Notes under the pieces: generated by a model
What the model saw: the letters and a program-made list of their open reading frames with translations, nothing else
Databases searched by the model: none
Told to the model about the DNA's origin: nothing
Made by a program: the position numbers and the translations under genes
Source: Pachysolen tannophilus NRRL Y-2460
Lineage: Eukaryota; Ascomycota; Pichiomycetes; Alaninales; Pachysolenaceae
Direction: 5' to 3'
Length of the DNA stretch: 28,450 bases
NCBI GenBank assembly: GCA_001661245.1
Contig: KV454020.1
Location: forward strand, 1 to 28,450
Part shown: in pieces, positions 1 to 8,852 of the stretch
Numbering within the stretch: the stretch's first letter is position 1
How the letters are laid out: every line of letters begins with the position of its first letter

Positions 1-23
1 TATATATATATAGTGAAAAATAA

Positions 24-97
24 GCTTCTATAGCTTAACCTGGTTAGAGCAATAAACTGAAGATTTATTGGTAAAAGTTCAAATCTTTTTAGAAGCA
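24..97 (+). tRNA. trnF: tRNA-Phe (gaa)
   Basis: A complete cloverleaf is visible. The acceptor arms GCTTCTA and TAGAAGC pair perfectly. The anticodon stem is ATAAA/TTTAT with loop CTGAAGA, giving anticodon GAA. The T loop is TTCAAAT and the discriminator is A. It lies 99 nt upstream of atp9 and is followed directly by a small hairpin (103-128). Confidence 0.95.
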
Positions 98-102
98 TTA
101 TG

Positions 103-128
103 ATAAATATAATGAAAATTATATTTAT
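103..128 (+). repeat. GAAA-capped hairpin, copy 1
   Basis: The sequence is an 11-bp perfect inverted repeat (ATAAATATAAT / ATTATATTTAT) closed by a GAAA tetraloop. It sits 5 nt after trnF in the atp9 leader. A near-identical copy lies at 594-619, directly after the tRNA-like element. Position and structure suggest an RNA hairpin used in processing or stability; this is inference. Confidence 0.6.
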
Positions 129-196
129 ACCAAGATATAAAAGTAATAATTATTGAAAAATCTCGATAATAAATAAGAAATAAAAAATAAAAATAA

Positions 197-427
<231 letters not shown>

Positions 428-428
428 T

Positions 429-461
429 ATAAGAACTTAATAAACATAAGAACTTAATAAA
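429..461 (+). repeat. Tandem direct repeat after atp9
   Basis: Two perfect copies of ATAAGAACTTAATAAA (429-444 and 446-461) are separated by one base, just after the atp9 stop. It looks like slippage in a 3' UTR. No coding potential is seen. Confidence 0.7.
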
Positions 462-508
462 ATTCAATAAATATCATTAAATTAATATTTAATTAATGAT
501 AATAATAA

Positions 509-587
509 AAGCACTATAAATTTATAGGTAAAATATATATATATATTAATATATATTTAAAATATTGGTTCGAATCCAATAGTGTTT
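509..587 (+). pseudogene. tRNA-like element with an AT-palindrome in place of the anticodon arm
   Basis: The acceptor arms AAGCACT and AGTGTTT can pair. A D-arm-like ATTT..AAAT hairpin with TAGGTA is present. The T arm is textbook: ATTGG, loop TTCGAAT, CCAAT. The anticodon region (535-556) is a pure AT palindrome around TTAA. No register gives a 5-bp stem with a 7-nt loop, so no anticodon can be read. All standard tRNA species are found elsewhere in the window, so this is best seen as a decayed extra tRNA, or as a tRNA-shaped processing signal. Confidence 0.55.
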
Positions 588-593
588 GTTGAG

Positions 594-619
594 ATAAATA
601 TAATGAAAGTTATATTTAT
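594..619 (+). repeat. GAAA-capped hairpin, copy 2
   Basis: Second copy of the hairpin at 103-128. The 29-nt match (102-130 against 593-621) has a single change. That change turns an A-U pair into a G-U pair next to the GAAA loop, so the stem is preserved. It lies between the tRNA-like element and the leader of the LAGLIDADG gene. Confidence 0.6.
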
Positions 620-624
620 ACTAT

Positions 625-718
625 ATATAAAAGGAAAATAAAAGAATAATAATAACCAATTAATAAATAAAAATTAATTAAAAATAAAAAATGAAAAATA
701 ATGACATGAGAAACATTA
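625..718 (+). repeat. 94-bp direct repeat, copy 1 (captured nad6 leader and start)
   Basis: The 94 bases match 2201-2294 with two mismatches (C/T at 656 and at 714). The repeat covers the A-rich leader, the ATG and the first codons of nad6 (MTWE). Here it supplies the leader and start of the LAGLIDADG gene. The match ends just inside the ORF, which is what a duplication or an insertion at the beginning of nad6 would leave. Confidence 0.9.
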
Positions 719-1858
719 AAAAAATCATCAAATTATAATACAAATAAAATTGAATATATAAAAAAATTAAGTAAATCATTCAATTATTCAGAAGAAACAA
801 TAATAAATTTAACAAACGCTTTATTACTTTATAATAAGGATTTAGATTATGAAAAAATTAATTATAATAATGATGAATTTAAACAATGATTAGTTGGATT
901 TTTTGATGCAGAAGGATCATTTAGAATGAATAGAAGAAGTGATACTCGTTATGAATTAAATATAGTATTAAAATTACATAAAGATGATATATTAGTATTA
1001 GAAAAAGTTAAATTATTATTTAATGTCGAAGATTTAAAAATATATCATTCTGCGAGTGAAAATACTGTAAGTCTTTCTATAGGTACTAAAAATGTATTAT
1101 TAAACAAAGTAATTCCATTATTTGATAAATATCCTTTATTAACTAAGAAAAATTATGATTATAATTTATGAAAAGAAGCATTATTAATATATAATGATGA
1201 AACATTATCTAGAATAGATGCTGTAAAAAAATTAGATTTAATTAAAGCAAAAATTAATAATTATGACGAAAAAAATTCTGATAAATATCCTACTGCAGAA
1301 TTTGTTAATAAATACTTTAATTTATTTTGATTAATTGGTTTTATTGAAGGAGAAGGTTCATTTTCAATTAAATCTACTAAAGATGCATTACATTTTTCTT
1401 TAACACAACATAAAGCATCTATTATTGTAATGCAAAAAATATTAAATTTCTTGTTAGTATCATCTCCTGATAAAAATTGTCCAATAAAAGATGAAATGAA
1501 AAAAATTAGTAATAAATTATACCCTGATAGAAATAAATTGAGAGTTATAACTACTACTGTTGATTTTCATTATTGAGTATTGATACCATTGTTCTTGAAA
1601 TATCCTTTCCAAGCTAGAAAAGGTACTGATTTTTTATTATGATCTATTTTAGTTATTCTTAAAAAACATGGAATATTACCAACAGATCAAGGACAACAAT
1701 TATTAAATGAAATTAAAAAAATTCATAATTCTAAACGTTATACTAATAAAAATTTAGTTCCTATATCGGATTTAATTAATACTATTAGTTTAGATCCTGT
1801 ATTTGATCTAAATTTATCACATGATACTAATTCAAGAAAAAATAGATATAAAAAATAA
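701..1858 (+). CDS. Free-standing LAGLIDADG homing endonuclease with a nad6-derived start
   Basis: A 385-residue two-repeat LAGLIDADG protein that is not inside an intron. TGA must be read as Trp (for example codon 3) to keep it open. Motif 1 is WLVGFFDAEGSF (residues 63-74) and motif 2 is WLIGFIEGEGSF (210-221). Glutamates 71 and 218 sit at the metal-binding position, as in active I-OnuI-type enzymes, so it looks catalytically competent. Typical family blocks follow each motif (near LKLHKDDILVLEKV and LTQHKASIIVMQKI). The start at 701 is chosen because MTWET aligns with nad6 MTWEI inside the 94-bp repeat. The ATG at 691 is out of frame and hits a stop within 16 codons. The neighbours are two tRNAs and then nad6. 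Expression probably depends on the copied nad6 leader. The target site is unknown; one possibility is the nad6 5' end. Confidence 0.9.
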
Positions 1859-1965
1859 ATATATTATTATATATATATAATGTATTATTTATTATAATAA
1901 ATTAAAAACTTAATAATAAAAGAAGTATATATATATATCTAATTAATATATAATTATATATTTAA

Positions 1966-2050
1966 GAGAAGATCTCCAATGTTGGTAGTTGGTATTGAGC
2001 TGTAAACTCAACGATTTATTTCTTCGTGTGTTCAATTCACACTCTTCTCA
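1966..2050 (+). tRNA. trnY: tRNA-Tyr (gta)
   Basis: The acceptor is GAGAAGA/TCTTCTC. The anticodon stem is TTGAG/CTCAA with loop CTGTAAA, giving GTA. It has the long class II variable arm (CGA..TCG) expected of fungal mitochondrial tRNA-Tyr, T loop TTCAATT and discriminator A. Confidence 0.94.
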
Positions 2051-2060
2051 TAAAACATTG

Positions 2061-2109
2061 ATAATAAATAATAAATAATAAATAATAAATAATAAATAAT
2101 AAATAATAA
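2061..2109 (+). repeat. 7-bp tandem repeat, seven copies
   Basis: Seven perfect head-to-tail copies of ATAATAA lie between trnY and trnN. It is a microsatellite-like array, probably length-variable between strains. No coding or structural role is visible. Confidence 0.9.
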
Positions 2110-2123
2110 AGAATAGATATAAT

Positions 2124-2196
2124 AGTTTTAATAGCTTAATGGTAAAGCTATGCACTGTTAATGCATTGATTTGGGTTCAATTCCCAATTAAGACTT
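2124..2196 (+). tRNA. trnN: tRNA-Asn (gtt)
   Basis: The acceptor AGTTTTA/TAAGACT has one G-U pair. The anticodon stem ATGCA/TGCAT encloses CTGTTAA, giving GTT. The T arm is TTGGG/CCCAA. It ends 4 nt before the nad6 copy of the 94-bp repeat. Confidence 0.94.
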
Positions 2197-2200
2197 TAAA

Positions 2201-2294
2201 ATATAAAAGGAAAATAAAAGAATAATAATAATCAATTAATAAATAAAAATTAATTAAAAATAAAAAATGAAAAATAATGACATGAGAAATATTA
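2201..2294 (+). repeat. 94-bp direct repeat, copy 2 (native nad6 leader and start)
   Basis: Partner of 625-718, offset 1,576 bases, with two mismatches. It contains the nad6 leader and start codon, so this is the likely original location. It begins immediately after trnN. Confidence 0.9.
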
Positions 2295-2759
2295 GATTTA
2301 TCAGTATTAGGATTTTATTCATTAATAAGTAGTAATTCATTTGAATCAATAGCGATATTAGTTGCTACAATATTACCAGTAATAACTGAATTATGATTTA
2401 ATTATTCACAATTATTTGCATTATTATATACATTAATATATGTAGGAGCTGTAGTTATATTATTTATATTTATATTATCTGTTATTAATGAGAAAGAAGA
2501 ATATGAATATGAATATAGTGGATTAATTATATTATTATTTATATTATTATTAGATGATATTGATGATAATGATGATAATGATAATGATATTTATAATATT
2601 AATATAACAGATTGATCAGATTGATTAAGTTATAATAATTTATCTGATTTAAATACATTAGGTAATTTATTATTTACTGAATATGCATTATTATTATTAT
2701 TTATCTCATTTATATTATTAATGAGTATAATCGGTTTAATTATAGTAGTTAAAAAATAA
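2277..2759 (+). CDS. nad6: NADH dehydrogenase subunit 6
   Basis: A 160-residue membrane subunit of complex I, starting MTWEILDLSVLGFYSLI. The conserved third helix LLYTLIYVGAVVILFIF (about residues 58-74) is the Nad6 signature that links quinone chemistry to the proton channels. A strikingly acidic Asp/Asn-rich loop (about residues 97-116, DDIDDNDDNDND and following) lies before the last helix. The final helix ends IGLIIVVKK. Three TGA codons fall at Trp positions in the acidic-loop region and near helix 2, besides codon 3. The start at 2277 is in frame; the nearby ATG at 2267 is not. The first residues are shared with the LAGLIDADG ORF upstream through the 94-bp repeat. Confidence 0.93.
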
Positions 2760-2839
2760 ATTAATTATGAATTATAAAGAAAGAAAAAAAATAGATTAAT
2801 ATATTAAAATAAATATATTATAATAATAAAAAATAAATA

Positions 2840-3910
2840 ATGTTAAAAAATATAACAAATTATATAATAGATATAATAGATGGATTACAATATTGAATAT
2901 TTTTATTAGTATTTGTAGTAGCTATATTATTATCAGTAGCTTATTTAACAGTAGCAGAACGTAAAACTATGGGATATATGCAACGTAGAGTAGGGCCAAA
3001 TGCAGTAGGATATTATGGTATATTAATGGCATTTGCTGATGCATTAAAATTATTAGTTAAAGAAATAGTATTAGTACATAATAGTGATATTATGTATGTA
3101 ATAAGTGGACCATTAATTACATTATTTTCAGTATTATTAAGTTTAGCTATAATACCATTTGGACCAGGAATATCAATATTAGATAGTGAATATTCAATAA
3201 TATATATATTAGCAACTGGTTCTATAGGTATATTTGGTACTATAATAGTAGGATGAATGTCTAATTCTAAATATACTGTATTAGCTACAATTAGAACTAC
3301 AGCACAATTAATAAGTTATGAATTAGTTTTAACAACTATTATATTTATAATAGTTTTATTAGTAAGTTCATTAAATATAAATACAATAATTGAATCACAA
3401 TTAAATTGTTTTTATTTTATTCCTTTATTCCCCTTATTTATTCTATTTTTTATTAGTATTTTAGCTGAAACTGGACGTCCTCCTTTTGATAATATCGAAG
3501 CTGAATCTGAATTAGTTTCTGGTCATATGACTGAATTATCTGCATCTCCTTTTGTTATCTTTTTTTTAAGTGAATATTGTTCTGTTCTTTTTATGAGTGC
3601 TTTAACTGCTATATTCTTTTATGGTGGTTATTTACCTTTTATTAATTCTTTACATTTATTTATTCTTAATTTATTTGATCAACATAATATCTTTTTCTTT
3701 ATTATTGAAGGATTCTTATTTGGTTCTTATTTAATTATTAAAACTAATTTCTTTATGTTCTCTTTTATTTGAATTAGAGCATCTTTCCCTAGATTAAGAT
3801 ATGATTTACTTATTAATTTCTGTTGATATGTTTTATTACCTATCGTTTTTGCTATAGTTATACTTATCCCCACTATTTTATATAGTTTTGATGCTATTCC
3901 TACTATATAA
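2840..3910 (+). CDS. nad1: NADH dehydrogenase subunit 1
   Basis: A 356-residue subunit of the complex I membrane arm that forms the quinone chamber. Signatures: [18 protein letters not shown] (about 35-52), then [19 protein letters not shown] (about 208-226) with the quinone-site acidic residues, and the late FPRLRYD block. Around eight membrane helices are seen. The frame is continuous with TGA as Trp, for example GWMSNS at about residue 140. Codon choice changes within the gene: the first half uses almost only A-ending codons, while after about 3410 it uses T-ending and some C-ending codons. An A-rich leader precedes the ATG and a pyrimidine-rich tail follows the stop. Confidence 0.96.
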
Positions 3911-4035
3911 TTTATTATTTCTTCTCTCTCATATTTAATTATATTTAATTTAAATATATATATTTAATATATAAAACTGGTTAATAAAGATTATATTAAT
4001 ATAATATAATAAAAATAAAAATATTAGAAAAAATA

Positions 4036-5487
4036 ATGGCAATACAATTATTAATAAATGTTAATATAATAGGAGTTATATTAATAATAATATATAATAG
4101 ATATAAAATTTATTGAAAAGATAGTGTTATAGGAATGAAACAAATAGGATTAATAATAAGTATATTAAATATATGAATAATAATTAAATTATTAATAGAT
4201 TATAATAATAATTATTATGGATTTCAAAATATAGTTAATTATTTAAATATTAATTGAGGTATAGATGGTATATCATTAATATTAATTATATTAACAAGTA
4301 TATTAGGACCAATAGCATTATTATCAAATTGAAAAAATATACGGAAATATAATAAATCATATATAATAACAATATTATTATTAGTAATATTAATGATATT
4401 AAATTTTATATGTTTAGATTTAATAAGTTTTTATATATTATTTGAATCAACATTAGCACCATTATTTATATTAATAGGAATATATGGAGCTAATAATAAA
4501 GATAAAGCAGCATATTATGTATTAATATATACATTAGCTAGTTCATTATTTATGTTATTATCAATAGTATTATATAATATAATATTAAATACAACTGATT
4601 ATACATATATAAATAGTATAGTGATATCAACGGAATTACAAAGTATATTATGAATTGGTATATTTATAGGTTTAATGGTTAAAACACCATTAATACCAGT
4701 ACATACATGATTACCAATAGTACATTCAGAATCACCATTAGGTGGTTCTATATTATTAGCAGGTGTAATATTAAAATTAGCTATATATGGAATAATAAGA
4801 TTATTATTATCTAATTTATCAGAAATAACTATATCATATACACCTATAGTTTATATTATAGCTATAATAACATTAATTTATAGTAGTTTAATAACATTAA
4901 AACAAACTGATTTAAAAGTAATTATAGCATATAGTTCAATAAGTCATTTAGCAATATGTATATTAGGTATATTTGCTAATAATTTAATTGGAATTAATGG
5001 TTCTTTAATATTATGTATAGCTCATGGTTTTGTATCACCAGCTTTATTTATATTAGTAGGTGGAATATTATATGATAGATTTCATAATAGATTAATTAAT
5101 TATTATCAAGGTTTATCTAGTTATATGCCAATATTTAGTATTTATTTAGTTATATTTAGTTTCTGTAATACTGGTACTCCTTTAAGTGGTAATTTTGTAG
5201 GTGAATTTTTATCAATAACTGGTGCAGTTATAAGACATCCATTAATAGGATCATTTGGTATTGCATCAGTATTATTATCCGCATGTTATCAAATGAAATT
5301 AACTAATAAATTAACTGGAGGTGTATATTCAACATATTTAAATATAACAAATGATATGACAAATAGAGAATTATTTTTATTAAATTGATTATTATTACCT
5401 ACTATTTTAATAGGTATTTACCCTTCATGTATTATTAATTTATTAAATTGTTCTACATCTTGTTTAATTTACACTCTTTATTATTAA
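4036..5487 (+). CDS. nad4: NADH dehydrogenase subunit 4
   Basis: A 483-residue antiporter-like proton-pumping subunit of complex I. Signatures: LCLDLISFYILFEST-type block with the key glutamate (about residues 128-141), then MVKTPLIPVHTWLPIVHSE (about 214-232) and SPLGGSILLAGVILKLAIYG with the conserved Lys. The C-terminal half carries QTDLKVIIAYSSISHL and the GTPLSGNFVGEF motif. TGA codons for Trp occur throughout, for example in HTWLP. The gene ends in a T-rich stretch, YTLYY. trnC follows after about 50 nt. Confidence 0.96.
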
Positions 5488-5539
5488 TTTTATTCTTTTC
5501 TCATTTTATTTGAATTTATAAGCAATATATTTATTTTAT

Positions 5540-5610
5540 GGATTAGTGTTGATGGTTCAACATATTAATTGCAAATTAATTATCTTTGAGTTCAATTCTC
5601 ATCTAATCTT
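5540..5610 (+). tRNA. trnC: tRNA-Cys (gca)
   Basis: The acceptor is GGATTAG/CTAATCT, with G-U at the first pair. The D arm is GTTG..CAAC. The anticodon stem ATTAA/TTAAT encloses TTGCAAA, giving GCA. The T loop is TTCAATT, with a T-T mismatch at the base of the T stem. Confidence 0.92.
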
Positions 5611-5652
5611 ATTAATAAATTAATTCTTTTATTTTTCATTTATTCTTATAAA

Positions 5653-5736
5653 GTCATTATGGTGGAATTGGTAGTCACAATACACTTAAAATGTATTGCT
5701 TTAATTAGCGTATAAGTTCGAATCTTATTAATGACA
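5653..5736 (+). tRNA. trnL: tRNA-Leu (taa)
   Basis: The acceptor is GTCATTA/TAATGAC. The anticodon stem ATACA/TGTAT encloses CTTAAAA, giving TAA, which reads the dominant Leu codons TTA and TTG. A long class II variable arm (TGCTTTAATTAGCG) and the Leu-type D arm (GTGGAATTGGTAG) are present. Confidence 0.95.
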
Positions 5737-5817
5737 TTAATATTTAATTATCTTATTTAGAGTTTAATTATCACTTTTTTATTAATTAATTAACATATTA
5801 ATTATTATTCTTTTTAT

Positions 5818-5889
5818 GGGAGAATAGTTTAATGGTAAAACGTTTGACTTTTAATCAAATTATGTTTGGTTCAAATCCAACTTTTCCTA
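5818..5889 (+). tRNA. trnK: tRNA-Lys (ttt)
   Basis: The acceptor GGGAGAA/TTTTCCT contains two G-U pairs. The D arm is GTTTAATGGTAAAAC. The anticodon stem TTTGA/TCAAA encloses CTTTTAA, giving TTT. The T arm is TTGG/CCAA with loop TTCAAAT. Confidence 0.93.
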
Positions 5890-5915
5890 TATATATTATT
5901 TATATATTATATAAA

Positions 5916-5990
5916 GGTAAATATAATTTAATCGGTTAAAATCGATGCTTGTGGTGCATTTTATCTGAGTTCAATTCTCAGTATTTACCC
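5916..5990 (+). tRNA. trnH: tRNA-His (gtg)
   Basis: The acceptor is GGTAAAT/ATTTACC. The anticodon stem GATGC/GCATT encloses TTGTGGT, giving GTG. The discriminator is C, as is usual for tRNA-His. The T arm is TGAG/CTCA. Confidence 0.94.
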
Positions 5991-6041
5991 AAATTAATAT
6001 CTATTAATATATATTTAATATATATATATCTATTTTTATAT

Positions 6042-6113
6042 GTTAATATAGTTTAATCGGTAAAACAATTGCCTCATATGCAATATATATAAGTTCAAAT
6101 CTTGTTATTGACA
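6042..6113 (+). tRNA. trnM: tRNA-Met (cat), elongator type
   Basis: The acceptor GTTAATA/TATTGAC is fully paired including G1-C72, which argues against an initiator. The anticodon stem ATTGC/GCAAT encloses CTCATAT, giving CAT. Of the three CAT tRNAs in the window, this one best fits the elongator. Confidence 0.88.
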
Positions 6114-6220
6114 ATAATAAATAAATAAATAATAATAAATAAAAATAAATAGGAAACTATTTGAAAATATATAAAATTAATAATAATGATTAATTATTAA
6201 AGAAATAAAAATAAAAAAAA

Positions 6221-7327
6221 ATGAGAGAATTAATTAATATATTAGTAATTAATATGGAAAATAAATGGATATTCAAAGATATGATAAAAGAATATATAAA
6301 AAATATATTAAAAAGAATAATATCAATAAAAAAAATAAAAATGATATCTGATTCTAATATTATGATAGATATAAGAAATAATAGAAAATGAAATATTCAG
6401 AAATGAAATCAAATGAATGATTGACAAAGTGTAATATATAAATTTAATAAAACGGAATTAATTAATACAATTATAATGGATAAATTAATTAAAGAATTAA
6501 TTGAAATTCAATTAAATATGGAATTTAATAGAAATAAAAATAGATCGATAATTATAGGAGATATAAGAATAAATCATAGTTTAAATAAAGTAGTAATAGA
6601 ATTTTATTATAATTTAGGATTAAAAAATTTAAGAAGTAATGGTAAATATTATATATCAAGTGTTAATAAAGTATTAAATAATTTAAGTAATAATAATATT
6701 ATATATAACATACCTGATATATTAAGTAAATATTATAATAAAGAAGTGATAATTAAACCTAAATATATAAAATATAGTTATTTAAATAGTGATATATTAG
6801 GTAAAACAATAATAAATAACATAAATATTAAAAGAACAACATTAAAAGGTAAATATGCTAATTTATTATATAATGTATTACCATCATTAAATAGTAATAT
6901 AATATCTAATAATTATGAAAATAATTATAAAAAATATTTAAATATATTAAATGATAATAGTTTAAATATATTAAATAATGATATATCTTTAAATAATAAT
7001 AATTCAATTATAAATATTAAATCAATATATAAAGATATGATATTAAATAATAATTTAAATGATTATTTACGTTCATTATTATTATATAAATATCTTACTG
7101 GTTGATCTATATCTTTAAAAGGTAGATTAAGTAAATCAGGTGTTGATAGAACTAAAACACAAATATTAACTAAAGGAACATTTAATAATAATATTATTAA
7201 AAATAATAATGTTTTAGTTAACAATTATAAATTAAATTATATTAATAATAGCATTAATAAATCTAAATTTAATTATAACTCAAGATATGGTACTTTAGGT
7301 ATTAAAATTAAATTAAATAATATTTAA
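6221..7327 (+). CDS. rps3: Mitochondrial ribosomal protein uS3 (Rps3/Var1)
   Basis: A 368-residue, very Asn/Ile/Lys-rich protein of the small ribosomal subunit, of Var1 type. The conserved C-terminal block GWSISLKGRLSKSG followed by RTKTQ (about residues 295-313) and the terminal LGIKIKLNNI identify it. The middle is low-complexity Asn repeats encoded by AAT runs, typical of yeast var1. Four TGA Trp codons keep the frame open: three near residues 52-70 and one at the start of the conserved C-terminal block. The start at 6221 gives a natural N-terminus after an A-rich leader; an internal ATG at 6476 would lose about 85 residues. It is the only protein-coding ribosomal gene in the window. Confidence 0.9.
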
Positions 7328-7439
7328 TTATTTATCTTATTTATTTCATTTATATATTAATATATATTATATTTCATTATTAATAATTAATATATGAGAA
7401 TATATATATAAAAAAATATAGTAATAATAAAAATAATAA

Positions 7440-7452
7440 ATATAAGTAATAT
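7440..7452 (+). promoter_or_regulatory. Yeast-type mitochondrial promoter motif, exact nonamer
   Basis: ATATAAGTA (7440-7448) is the exact nonanucleotide recognised by the yeast mitochondrial RNA polymerase, with initiation at the final A. It is followed by ATAT, an extension shared by the two other copies (8806 and 9918). It lies downstream of rps3 and could drive the unit of candidate RNase P RNA, trnP, trnR, trnV and cox3. Confidence 0.65.
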
Positions 7453-7585
7453 AATATTAATAGGAAAGTGGTAAATAATATAATTAAATAAGAAGAGATA
7501 ATTAATGAGAAAAAAAATAAATTATATTATAATAGTAAAATAAAGAATAACTAAAACTATCATAATAATATTATATAATAATATA
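7449..7585 (+). ncRNA. rnpB: Candidate RNase P RNA (reduced mitochondrial type)
   Basis: This unassigned stretch lies between rps3 and trnP and starts right after an exact promoter nonamer. It contains ATAGGAAAGTGGTAAATAAT near 7460-7480, which resembles the conserved GGAAAGU block (CR-I) of yeast mitochondrial RNase P RNAs. About 90 nt later comes an ACTAAAACTATC segment that could partly serve as the 3' partner (CR-V); ACTAT can pair with GTGGT using G-U pairs. In Saccharomyces the equivalent gene also sits just upstream of trnP. The pairing is weaker than in known RNAs, so both the assignment and the ends are tentative. Confidence 0.3.
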
Positions 7586-7590
7586 TAATA

Positions 7591-7662
7591 CAGATAGATA
7601 CCGAATGGTTAGGTACCTTTTTTGGGTAAAGGATCAAGTTAGTTCGATTCTAGCCTATCTGA
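7591..7662 (+). tRNA. trnP: tRNA-Pro (tgg)
   Basis: The acceptor is CAGATAG/CTATCTG. The anticodon stem CCTTT/AAAGG encloses TTTGGGT, giving TGG. The T arm is GTTAG/CTAGC with loop TTCGATT and discriminator A. Confidence 0.94.
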
Positions 7663-7677
7663 TATAAAAAATAAATA

Positions 7678-7750
7678 ACTCTTTTAGTTTAATAGGTTAA
7701 AACATATTATTTCTAATTATATAATCTACGTTCGAATCGTGGAAAGAGTG
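7678..7750 (+). tRNA. trnR: tRNA-Arg (tct)
   Basis: The acceptor is ACTCTTT/AAAGAGT. The D arm is GTTT..AAAC. The loop TTTCTAA gives TCT, reading AGA and AGG. The anticodon stem TATTA/TTATA has one T-T mismatch. The T arm is CTACG/CGTGG with loop TTCGAAT and discriminator G. Confidence 0.9.
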
Positions 7751-7754
7751 TAAT

Positions 7755-7827
7755 GAGAATTTAGTTAAATTGGTATAACATTTGTTTTACACACAAAAGT
7801 GTAAAGGTTCAAATCCTTTAATTCTCA
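7755..7827 (+). tRNA. trnV: tRNA-Val (tac)
   Basis: The acceptor is GAGAATT/AATTCTC. The anticodon stem TTTGT/ACAAA encloses TTTACAC, giving TAC. The T arm is AAAGG/CCTTT and the discriminator is A. Only 4 nt separate it from trnR. Confidence 0.95.
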
Positions 7828-7948
7828 ATAAAAATAAAAAATTTGATAAGGAAAATAAAATATATAAATATATAAATAAATAAATATGAATTTATTAGAC
7901 ATTAAATTTAATAAAGGAGATTAAAGAGAATGTAAAGAAAACAAAACA

Positions 7949-8758
7949 ATGAGATTAGAGAATAGACAAAATTTACAATTATTTCCGTTCCATTTAGTGA
8001 CAAGTTCACCTTGACCATTATCAATATCAATATCATTAATGTCATTAGCCTTAACATTTGCATTAACAATGCATGATTATATAGGAAATAGTTATTGATT
8101 AATATTAAACTTTATAGTAGTAATATCAAGTATAGGATTATGATTAAGAGATATAATAACAGAAGCAACATTTTTAGGAGATCATACAATAGCAGTAAGA
8201 AAAGGAATAAATATAGGATTCTTATTATTTGTATTATCAGAAATATTAATATTTACAAGTATATTCTGAGCATATTTTCATTCAGCAATGAGTCCAGCAA
8301 TAGAATTAGGAAATAGTTGACCACCAGTAGGAATAAATTCAATAAAACCAACAGAATTACCATTATTAAATACAATAATATTATTAGCAAGTGGTGCAAC
8401 AGTAACATGAGCTCATCATAGTATTTTAAATAATAATAGAAAAGGTACATTAGTATCCTTATTTATTACTACTATTTTAATTGTAGTTTTCGTATTATGT
8501 CAAGTAGCTGAATATACTTTCGCTGAATTTACTATCGCTGATAGTGTTTTCGGATCTGTATTCTACTCAGCAACTGGTTTACATTTCATTCATATGGTTA
8601 TGTTATCAATTATGCTTGCAATCTGTTATATAAGAATGTATTTCTATCAATTTACTAGTGGTCACCACGTTGGTTTAGAAGTAACTATCTTATATTTACA
8701 TGTTTTAGATATTATTTGATTATTCATTTATATCGTTATGTATTGATGAGGTTGTTAA
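7949..8758 (+). CDS. cox3: Cytochrome c oxidase subunit 3
   Basis: A 269-residue, seven-helix subunit of complex IV, full length. It opens with [17 protein letters not shown] and SPWP, as in fungal Cox3. Conserved blocks include [16 protein letters not shown] (near residues 108-123), with the helix III acidic residue, and FATGLH-like [10 protein letters not shown] (about 209-218). The C-terminus is [13 protein letters not shown]. Trp is coded by TGA. Codon use switches sharply near 8400: upstream, third positions are nearly all A; downstream, T and C dominate. A purine-rich leader precedes the start. Confidence 0.97.
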
Positions 8759-8805
8759 TTAAATTAATTTTTTTAATTAATATTTTCATATTTAATATTA
8801 TATTA

Positions 8806-8818
8806 TTATAAGTAATAT
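8806..8818 (+). promoter_or_regulatory. Yeast-type mitochondrial promoter motif
   Basis: TTATAAGTA followed by ATAT fits the WTATAAGTA promoter consensus and matches the copies at 7440 and 9918. It lies between cox3 and trnG and could initiate the trnG, initiator trnM and cox2 transcript. Confidence 0.55.
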
Positions 8819-8852
8819 ATTAATATATATATATATATTATATAATATATTA

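Noticed and set aside
926-1171. A separate 81-residue ORF upstream of nad6
   Set aside because: It is only the segment between two TGA codons of the 385-residue LAGLIDADG ORF at 701-1858.
8253-8450. Minus-strand ORF within cox3
   Set aside because: Leu-rich shadow of the A-ending codons of cox3; no start context or homology seen.
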